NCBI GenBank assembly: GCA_903928755.1
Contig: CAIYSH010000465.1
Coordinates: 1 to 6,231, forward strand
DNA: 6,231 bases
Reading direction: 5' to 3'
Source: an uncultured Alphaproteobacteria bacterium
Lineage (GTDB): Bacteria; Pseudomonadota; Alphaproteobacteria; Caulobacterales; Caulobacteraceae
The position numbers and the translations under genes were made by a program. Under the pieces are notes generated by a model that saw only the letters and a list, made by a program, of their open reading frames with translations, was not told the origin of the DNA and ran no database searches. Below are positions 1 to 4,852 of this stretch, one piece after another; within the stretch, counting starts at the first letter, position 1, and the number at the start of each line of letters is the position of its first letter.

Positions 1-380
1 GTTGTCGTGACACTGGCCCCATTCACGACCGAGTTGTAAGTCGGCGTAAAAGTGACGCTGCTCCCGAGGTTCGATGCCTTGAGGTTTGCCTCGAAATAGG
101 CCTTGGCCAGGGCCGTGGATTTCGGGGCATCGTATTTATAATTGGTGCCGTCAAAGACCGCATTCCGCCCGACAGCAGCCAGGGTCGCCTGGTCGGCCAT
201 ATCCTGGACGCGCTGCTTGACGGTGTTGCTGCGCTGGAAGTCGATGGCAAAGCCGGTGATCATCAGAATGGTCGAGAAGCTCAGGGCGAAAATCATCGCC
301 ACATTGCCACCGTTCGCCCGGCGAAGACGCCTCAACAGGGTCCTCAGTCCGACGCCTGGTTCGAGCATTTTGAACGCCAT
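1..380 (-). CDS. TadG/TadE-like pilus assembly membrane protein, N-terminal part (3' end outside window)
   Basis: This reading frame is open from an ATG at 380-378 down to the window edge (126 complete codons, partial gene). A short basic N-terminus (residues 1-26, LRRLRR) precedes GGNVAMIFALSFSTILMITG, a single hydrophobic segment at about residues 27-46. It is followed by AIDFQRSNTVKQRVQDMADQATLAAV. This GNVA-hydrophobic-D-x-x-R-x-x-x-x-x-Q-x-x-x-D-x-A-x-L-A-A pattern is typical of the Flp/Tad pilus TadG-like N-terminal region, which anchors a minor pilin-like protein in the inner membrane with the rest in the periplasm. An in-frame TAG lies five codons-plus upstream, so 380 is the first possible ATG; an internal ATG at 368 is a weaker alternative. 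No strong Shine-Dalgarno is visible. It is divergent from the sulfatase gene. The family call is good; whether it belongs to a full tad locus or is a stand-alone TadG-like gene cannot be seen. Confidence 0.85.
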   Translation of the reverse strand, partial: MAFKMLEPGVGLRTLLRRLRRANGGNVAMIFALSFSTILMITGFAIDFQRSNTVKQRVQDMADQATLAAVGRNAVFDGTNYKYDAPKSTALAKAYFEANLKASNLGSSVTFTPTYNSVVNGASVTT

Positions 381-399
381 GCGCCCGCCAATCCACTAT

Positions 400-419
400 C
401 GACGCATCCATTGGCGTCG
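400..419. repeat. Short inverted repeat upstream of the TadG-like gene
   Basis: CGACGC (400-405) and GCGTCG (414-419) form a perfect 6-bp inverted repeat with an 8-nt spacer, 20 nt upstream of the TadG-like ATG. It could be a small leader hairpin or a protein site. It lies in the 192-bp divergent gap 381-572, where I see no convincing sigma-70 promoter in either direction. The same gap holds one GAATC (GANTC) site at 444-448. Confidence 0.3.
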
Positions 420-563
420 GACTGAGCTTAAGAACGCGATCATGAATCAATCATTACCTGTAGTTGCATTTTCAGGGGCCGCCGATCGAAACCAGGGCAA
501 TCGGCAGGGCAGGACCTGACGGACACCCCACAAGCCGGTAGTGTGTGAAGGCTCATGCCCTTC

Positions 564-569
564 GGAGGA
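564..569 (+). promoter_or_regulatory. Ribosome-binding site deciding the sulfatase start
   Basis: GGAGGA at 564-569 sits three bases before the ATG at 573. The alternative in-frame ATG at 555 has only a weak GAAGG at 547-551. This supports MSQQQ as the true N-terminus, not the six-residue-longer form. Confidence 0.7.
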
Positions 570-572
570 CCC

Positions 573-2456
573 ATGTCTCAGCAGCAGGATGCCACCGCCT
601 TTACCCGCACAGCCCATGCAGCCCTTGGGCGTATCCTGCCGGTGGATGACGGCCAGGATTTTGCCGACGCCCGGCGGGGTTTTCTGGGCACGATCCCCGA
701 TGCCACCATCCCCGGTGCAACAGGCAATCCCGTCTGGAGTATGAAGCCCTTTGAGTTTGTCGAAGGCCAGCGCCCCGATACCGTCAATCCCAGCCTGTGG
801 CGGCAGGCCCGCCTGAACGCCATCCACGGCCTGTTCGAAGTCACACCCGGAATCTATCAGGTCCGCAATTTCGACATTTCCAACATCACCTTCATCGAGG
901 GGGCGACCGGCTATATCGTCATTGATCCGCTGATCTCGGAGGAAACCGCCCGGGCCGCCCTGGCCCTCATGCGCCAGCATCGCGGTGACAAGCCGGTGAC
1001 GGCGGTGATCTATACCCACAGCCATGTGGACCACTATGGCGGTGTGATGGGCGTGCTGTCCGACGCGGACATCCGCAATGGCCTGCGGATCATCGCCCCC
1101 GAGGGCTTCCTTGCAGAGGCGGTCAGCGAGAACGTCCTTCTGGGCAATGTCATGGGGCGACGGGCCACCTACATGTATGGGGCAACCCTGCCCAAGGGGC
1201 CCCGGGGCCATGTGGATTCCGGTCTCGGCAAGACGGTGTCGACCGGCAAGGTCACCCTGGTTCCGCCGACCGAGAGCGTCTCGACCACCGGATCACGCCT
1301 GACGGTCGACGGGGTGGACATCATCTTCCAGGTGACCCCGGACACCGAAGCCCCGGCCGAAATGAACTTCTTTTTCCCGCAGTTCCGGGCGCTTTGCATG
1401 GCCGAGAACTGCACCTGCAACCTGCACAACCTTTATACCCCGCGCGGAGCCCTGGTGCGGGATGCCCGGTCGTGGAGCCACTATATCGACGAAGCCTCGG
1501 CCATGTTCTGTGAGGACACCGACGTCCTCTTCGCCAGCCACCACTGGCCCCGCTGGGGTCAGGACCGGGCGCGGGACTTCCTGGCCAAGCAGGGCGACCT
1601 CTACAAGTTCATCCACGACCAGACCCTGCGCCTGGCCAATCACGGCCTGAACCCCACCGAAATCGCCGAGCGCCTGCGCCTGCCGCCCAGTCTTGAGGCC
1701 GAATGGCACACCCGCAGCTATTACGGGACGCTCAATCACAACGCCAAGGCGGTCTATCAACGCTATCTGGGCTGGTTTGACGGCAATCCGGCCAACCTTC
1801 ACAAGCACCCGCCCGTTGAGGCCGGTGCCCGCTATGTAGCCCTGGCCGGGGGGGCAGACGCCCTGCTGGCCTCGGCACAGACGGCCTATGACCAGGGTGA
1901 CTATCGCTGGGTGGCCGAGCTGGTGAACCATCTGGTCTTCGCCGAGCCCGACAACGCCGCCGCCCGGACCCTGCAGGCCAACGCCCTGGAGCAGATGGGC
2001 TATCAGGCTGAGTCCGGGCCCTGGCGCGCCTTCTATCTCACCGGCGCCCAGGAACTGCGCAATCCGCGTCCCAAATCTGACAAGCCGCGACAGGGGGCTG
2101 CTGGCCAACTCCGCGCCCTCCCCGCCGGTAGTCTGCTGGAAGCCCTGGCGGTCCGGCTGAATGGCGATGAGATCGGCGAGCGCACCTTCGCCTTCAACCT
2201 GACCTTTACCGAGACCGGCGAAGCCTTCAGCCTCAGCGTCCGCAATGGCGTCATGCACCACGCCCCGGGCAGGACAACCGGACCGGCAGATGAAGTCTCC
2301 CTGACCTGCGCCGCCCTGATCGCCCTGCTGATCGGCGAAACCACCATGTCGGACGCTGTGTCGGCGGGGAAGGTTTCCGGAGCCATAGCCGGGTTCCAGG
2401 ACCTGCTCAGCCTGCTGGACCAGTTCGACTTCTGGTTCGAGATCGTCGCGCCCTAG
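573..2456 (+). CDS. Alkyl sulfatase, metallo-beta-lactamase fold (SdsA1/BDS1-like)
   Basis: This 627-residue protein belongs to the MBL-fold alkylsulfatase family, which hydrolyses sulfate esters such as dodecyl sulfate to alcohol plus sulfate. Numbering is from the ATG at 573. The dinuclear zinc motif THSHVDHYGG gives H149, H151, D153 and H154. E259 (TEAPAEM), E278 (MAEN) and H323 (ASHHWP) follow at the spacings I recall for the SdsA1 ligands (169/171/173/174, 280, 299, 344), so all seven ligands appear present. Residues 383-407 (YYG...HN.KAVYQRYLGWFDGNPA) mark the alkylsulfatase dimerisation domain. About 518-627 is the SCP2-like C-terminal domain thought to hold the alkyl chain. Length and domain order are those of a full family member. 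No signal peptide is seen, unlike secreted SdsA1, so a cytoplasmic location is inferred. Oddity: the usual ATHTLHN after the second zinc Glu reads CTCNLHN here. Primary versus secondary alkyl sulfate preference cannot be told. The gene appears monocistronic, with REP elements starting at the stop codon. Confidence 0.92.
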   Translation: MSQQQDATAFTRTAHAALGRILPVDDGQDFADARRGFLGTIPDATIPGATGNPVWSMKPFEFVEGQRPDTVNPSLWRQARLNAIHGLFEVTPGIYQVRNFDISNITFIEGATGYIVIDPLISEETARAALALMRQHRGDKPVTAVIYTHSHVDHYGGVMGVLSDADIRNGLRIIAPEGFLAEAVSENVLLGNVMGRRATYMYGATLPKGPRGHVDSGLGKTVSTGKVTLVPPTESVSTTGSRLTVDGVDIIFQVTPDTEAPAEMNFFFPQFRALCMAENCTCNLHNLYTPRGALVRDARSWSHYIDEASAMFCEDTDVLFASHHWPRWGQDRARDFLAKQGDLYKFIHDQTLRLANHGLNPTEIAERLRLPPSLEAEWHTRSYYGTLNHNAKAVYQRYLGWFDGNPANLHKHPPVEAGARYVALAGGADALLASAQTAYDQGDYRWVAELVNHLVFAEPDNAAARTLQANALEQMGYQAESGPWRAFYLTGAQELRNPRPKSDKPRQGAAGQLRALPAGSLLEALAVRLNGDEIGERTFAFNLTFTETGEAFSLSVRNGVMHHAPGRTTGPADEVSLTCAALIALLIGETTMSDAVSAGKVSGAIAGFQDLLSLLDQFDFWFEIVAP

Positions 2457-2490
2457 GACCTGGATACCGGCCTTCGCCGGTATGACCGGG
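2457..2490 (+). repeat. REP-like palindromic element, copy 1
   Basis: This 34-bp element starts at the base after the sulfatase TAG. Its core is an 8-bp perfect stem, ATACCGGC (2464-2471) and GCCGGTAT (2476-2483), with a CTTC loop. The core is flanked by CTGG before and GACCGGG after. It differs from copy 3 at a single loop base. There is no T-run, so intrinsic termination is doubtful; it may act as a 3' mRNA-stabilising or termination-assisting hairpin. Confidence 0.85.
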
Positions 2491-2526
2491 GGTGGGAAGT
2501 CGATCGCGGGCTATCCCCAAACACCG

Positions 2527-2553
2527 GTCACCCCGGCGGAGGCCGGGGTCCAG
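2527..2553 (-). repeat. REP-like palindromic element, copy 2 (inverted)
   Basis: Read on the minus strand this is CTGG-ACCCCGGC-CTCC-GCCGGGGT-GAC, the same architecture as copies 1 and 3 (8-bp stem, 4-nt loop, CTGG lead, TGACCGG tail). It has compensated stem changes (ATACCGGC to ACCCCGGC). The stem arms are 2530-2537 and 2542-2549. Paired changes that preserve the hairpin suggest that the structure, not only the sequence, is maintained. Confidence 0.8.
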
Positions 2554-2617
2554 TCCGTAAGGCTCAGTGTCGCATGCAGGCCCTCGGAGCGGCCTCTCCG
2601 GACAGGGTGTGACCTGG

Positions 2618-2651
2618 GACCTGGATACCGGCCTCCGCCGGTATGACCGGG
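2618..2651 (+). repeat. REP-like palindromic element, copy 3
   Basis: This 34-bp element is identical to copy 1 apart from one loop base (CTCC, not CTTC). Stem arms are 2625-2632 and 2637-2644. It lies 26 bp beyond the tetR stop, so the three-copy cluster fills the space between two convergent genes. A weaker 5-bp hairpin (CGGAG 2585-2589, CTCCG 2596-2600) lies between copies 2 and 3. Confidence 0.85.
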
Positions 2652-2676
2652 AGGGTGGGATAGCTTGTGGCCGTCT

Positions 2677-3276
2677 TCAGAAAGGCGCGCCACGTCCGAT
2701 TGCTGAAATCAGCTTCTCGTCTGCCGGAAGCTGGCCGTCGAGCATCAGCATGGCCATGCCGTGGACCTGGGACCAGGCCAGGGTTACAGCCGCTTTCCGG
2801 ATATCCGGAGAAGCGTCCGGGGAAAGCAGGGCCGCCACATTGCGTCGCAGCAGGTCCATGGCGGCATAGACATAGGTCTCGTCGGGATTGAGCATTTCGG
2901 CAGGCGGTTTGGTGGTCATCAGCAACCGGAACAGGGCCGGATTGGCCAGGGCGTAACGCACATAGGCCTGCCCCGTGGCGGCAAACCCCGCAGGTCCACC
3001 GCCTGCCGCCTTCATGGCGGCGGCCTGGGCTTCGTAAAGTCCGTCCGCACCATGCTTGCAGAGGGCATAGAGCAGGCTCTGCTTGTTGGGAAAGTGGCGA
3101 TAGACGGCGGTCGGACTGACCCCCACCTGACGGGCGACCTCGCGCAGACTCAAGCCCTCCGCGGACTGGGTTTCCAGCAGGTCGAGGCCCGCCTTCAGCA
3201 GCGCCGCACGCAGGTCGCCGTGATGATAGGGCCGCTTGCTGTTTTCGATGTTGACACTGTTACCATCTGAGGACAT
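2677..3276 (-). CDS. TetR/AcrR family transcriptional repressor with WHG-type C-terminal domain
   Basis: The 199-residue protein has the usual TetR length. After a short tail, YHHGDLRAALLKAGLDLLE (about 17-35) is helix 1. LSLREVARQVGVSPTAVYRHF (43-62) is the helix-turn-helix, and NKQSLLYAL completes the DNA-binding domain. The C-terminal ligand domain carries ALANPALFRLLM (109-120) and WSQVHG (168-173), the hallmark of the WHG-type TetR C-domain. Effectors of this subgroup are generally unknown hydrophobic or aromatic small molecules. The gene is divergent from the oxygenase gene with a 48-bp gap, the classic arrangement for a repressor of its neighbour. Two palindromic sites lie over its start codon and first codons, so autoregulation is likely. 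The ATG at 3276 is the only plausible start and lacks a Shine-Dalgarno. The cognate ligand cannot be read from sequence. Confidence 0.93.
   Translation of the reverse strand: MSSDGNSVNIENSKRPYHHGDLRAALLKAGLDLLETQSAEGLSLREVARQVGVSPTAVYRHFPNKQSLLYALCKHGADGLYEAQAAAMKAAGGGPAGFAATGQAYVRYALANPALFRLLMTTKPPAEMLNPDETYVYAAMDLLRRNVAALLSPDASPDIRKAAVTLAWSQVHGMAMLMLDGQLPADEKLISAIGRGAPF
3248..3266. promoter_or_regulatory. Candidate TetR operator O1, inside the tetR 5' coding end
   Basis: ATGTTGACA-C-TGTTACCAT is a 19-bp imperfect palindrome (7 of 9 arm positions match). It shares its CAcTG centre and ATG...CAT ends with O2, and the two centres are 27 bp apart. It covers tetR codons 4-10 and contains the TTGACA at 3251-3256. 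Confidence 0.55.
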
Positions 3277-3279
3277 GTT
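3251..3279 (+). promoter_or_regulatory. Possible promoter for the carotenoid oxygenase gene
   Basis: A perfect -35 hexamer TTGACA (3251-3256) is followed 17 bp later by a weak -10, CATGTT (3274-3279; 3 of 6). This would place the start of transcription near 3286 and leave a leader of about 39 nt. Both hexamers lie within the two candidate operators. The poor -10 keeps confidence low. Confidence 0.35.
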
Positions 3280-3293
3280 TTCACTGTAAACAT
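3275..3293. promoter_or_regulatory. Candidate TetR operator O2, over the tetR start
   Basis: ATGTTTTCA-C-TGTAAACAT is a 19-bp near-perfect palindrome (8 of 9 arm positions match). It overlaps the tetR ATG (3276-3274) and ends 31 bp before the oxygenase ATG. Occupancy would block initiation in both directions. The inferred half-site shared with O1 is ATGTTnACA. Confidence 0.7.
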
Positions 3294-3311
3294 TTTTCCT
3301 CCCCCACTCAA
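3283..3311 (-). promoter_or_regulatory. Possible tetR promoter giving a leaderless mRNA
   Basis: On the minus strand TTGAGT (3311-3306) is separated by exactly 17 bp from TACAGT (3288-3283), each matching 4 of 6 consensus bases. The ATG follows only 6 nt after the -10. Transcription would therefore start at or next to the start codon, in keeping with the missing Shine-Dalgarno. Confidence 0.4.
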
Positions 3312-3324
3312 GAGCAGGTCTGCC

Positions 3325-4770
3325 ATGACGAGCCCCATCGAAACTGCCATCCGCGCCACAGTGACCAAGGGCCTTGGTGCCGTCGCGGATTTCAATCGCG
3401 CCCGCCTCGCCGCCACGGCGTCAAAGAGCCCCTTCCTCGAAGGCGTTCACAAGCCGATGGACGCCGAACTGACCCTGGAGTCCCTGAAGGTCACCGGGTC
3501 CATTCCCCGCGAGCTGGACGGCAGGTATCTGCGCATTGGCCCGAACCCGGCAACCCCGCCGGTTCCGGCGGCCTATCACTGGTTCACCGGCGACGGCATG
3601 GTCCATGGGGTGCGCCTCAAGGACGGTCAGGCCCTCTGGTACCGCAATCGCTGGATCCGCTCGAAAGCCGTTTCACGCGCCCTGGGCGAGACCGAAGCCC
3701 CCGGCCCGCGCCACGGCCCCTCCGATACGGTCAATACGAACGTTCTGGGCCATGCAGGGGCGACCTGGGCCCTGGTGGAAGCTGGCGGATATCCGGTGCG
3801 TCTCGGCGAAGACCTCCAAACCCTCGCCCACGATCCCTTCGGAGGCACCCTGAAGGGCGGCTTTTCGGCCCACCCCCACCTGGATCCCGACACCGGCGAC
3901 ATGCACGCCATCTGCTATGAGGGACCCGAGCTCAACACCATCCGCCATGTGGTGGTGAACCCCCAGGGCCAGGTGACCCGGGAACTGCCCATCCCGGTCC
4001 ACAACGGCCCCTCCATCCACGACTGCATGATCACCAGGAGCTATGTGATCATCCTCGACCTGCCAGTGACCTTCTCCATGAAGACCATGCTGGCCGGCCA
4101 CGCCTTCCCCTACCGCTGGAACCCCGACCACAAGGCCCGGGTCGGCCTCCTGCCCAAGGCCGGAACCGCCGACGGGATCATCTGGTGTGATGTGGAGCCC
4201 TGCTATGTCTTCCATCCCTGCAACGGGTTTGAGACGGCAGACGGCAAGGTCATCCTCGATGTCTGCGCCCATGACACCATGTTCGCCGACAATACGGGCG
4301 GGCCAGACTCCAGGACCGTGACCTTTGAACGCTGGACCATTGATCCTGCCTCGAAATCTGTGGCCCGCAGGGTGATCGACGCCGATGGCCAGGAATTCCC
4401 CCGGCCAAATGAAACCCTGATGGGCAAGCCCTACCGCTTTGCCTACACCATGGCCCTGCCCAAGGGCTTTGATGCCGCCGCTGCGGACCAGACCCGGATC
4501 TACAAGCACGACCTTGAGGCCGGAACCCGCCAGGTCCACGACTTCGGCGAAGGCCGCCTGCCCGGCGAATTCGTCTTCGTGCCGCGCGCGGGTGCTAGGG
4601 CCGAGGATGACGGCTGGCTCATGGGCTATGTGATCGACCTGAAGGGTGAGACCACCGCCCTGGTCATCCTCAATGCCGACGATTTCGAGGGCGCGCCCCA
4701 GGCGGAGGTTCACATCCCCCACCGGATTCCGCCCGGCTTCCACGGCAACTGGGCGCCGACGGCTGGCTGA
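3325..4770 (+). CDS. Carotenoid cleavage oxygenase family protein (RPE65/CCD superfamily)
   Basis: This 481-residue protein is a non-haem Fe(II) dioxygenase of the carotenoid/stilbene cleavage family, which splits a conjugated C=C bond into two carbonyl products. The four iron-binding histidines are visible: H183 (FSAHPHLDP), H232 (SIHDCMIT), H297 (VFHPCNGFE) and H473 (GFHGNW). RIGPNP (about 70-75), HWFTGDGMVHG (85-95) and TNVLGHAG (138-145) are also family signatures, and E152 is a likely second-shell glutamate. Length is normal and no signal peptide is seen, so it is probably cytosolic or peripheral to the membrane. Compared from memory with the lignostilbene dioxygenase NOV1, the phenol-binding Lys134 position is V151 here, which argues against a lignostilbene substrate and for an apocarotenoid or other polyene. 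The start ATG has a modest AGG (3316-3318) six bases upstream. It is divergent from tetR and 82 bp upstream of the GST gene. Exact substrate is unknown. Confidence 0.92.
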   Translation: MTSPIETAIRATVTKGLGAVADFNRARLAATASKSPFLEGVHKPMDAELTLESLKVTGSIPRELDGRYLRIGPNPATPPVPAAYHWFTGDGMVHGVRLKDGQALWYRNRWIRSKAVSRALGETEAPGPRHGPSDTVNTNVLGHAGATWALVEAGGYPVRLGEDLQTLAHDPFGGTLKGGFSAHPHLDPDTGDMHAICYEGPELNTIRHVVVNPQGQVTRELPIPVHNGPSIHDCMITRSYVIILDLPVTFSMKTMLAGHAFPYRWNPDHKARVGLLPKAGTADGIIWCDVEPCYVFHPCNGFETADGKVILDVCAHDTMFADNTGGPDSRTVTFERWTIDPASKSVARRVIDADGQEFPRPNETLMGKPYRFAYTMALPKGFDAAAADQTRIYKHDLEAGTRQVHDFGEGRLPGEFVFVPRAGARAEDDGWLMGYVIDLKGETTALVILNADDFEGAPQAEVHIPHRIPPGFHGNWAPTAG

Positions 4771-4779
4771 CCCTGTCGT

Positions 4780-4848
4780 TTTCCCCGCCCGCCGATTGAG
4801 CCCGACCCGCAATCCGTCGATAGGTGGGGAAAGGTTCGGGCGGGGAAA
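4780..4848 (+). promoter_or_regulatory. Inverted repeat that can mask the GST ribosome-binding site
   Basis: TTTCCCCGCCCG (4780-4791) and CGGGCGGGGAAA (4837-4848) are perfect 12-bp inverted arms. The right arm contains GGGGA (4842-4846), the Shine-Dalgarno of the GST ATG at 4853. A second near-copy, GGTGGGGAAA (4823-4832), can also pair with the left arm through one G-U pair. In an oxygenase-GST transcript the left arm could thus choose between masking and freeing the start site. Confidence 0.5.
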
Positions 4849-4852
4849 TGAT

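Noticed and set aside
454..470. TTGCAT as a sigma-54 -12 element upstream of the sulfatase
   Set aside because: The required GG at the -24 position is absent (TT there).
142..519. Plus-strand open frame over the TadG-like gene
   Set aside because: It is Arg/Pro-rich and antisense to a frame with a clear TadG-type membrane segment.
447..1211. Minus-strand open frame spanning the sulfatase 5' end and the divergent gap
   Set aside because: It overlaps the clear sulfatase N-terminus, with no motif and no sensible start context.
1293..2261. Minus-strand open frame of 322 codons opposite the sulfatase
   Set aside because: It lies fully within the convincing sulfatase gene, has no recognisable motif and shows shadow-frame composition.
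2457..2651. CRISPR array
   Set aside because: There are only three units in alternating orientation, with unequal spacers and internal palindromes; this is REP-like, not CRISPR.
3673..4812. Long minus-strand open frame (379 codons) opposite the carotenoid oxygenase
   Set aside because: It is antisense to a gene with all four family histidines. Its product is Gly/Val/His-rich without any domain, as expected for a GC-rich shadow frame.
4646..4852. 5' extension of the GST reading frame
   Set aside because: It overlaps the oxygenase 3' end and reads as Arg/Pro-rich nonsense. The GST fold starts exactly at the 4853 ATG, which has a ribosome-binding site.
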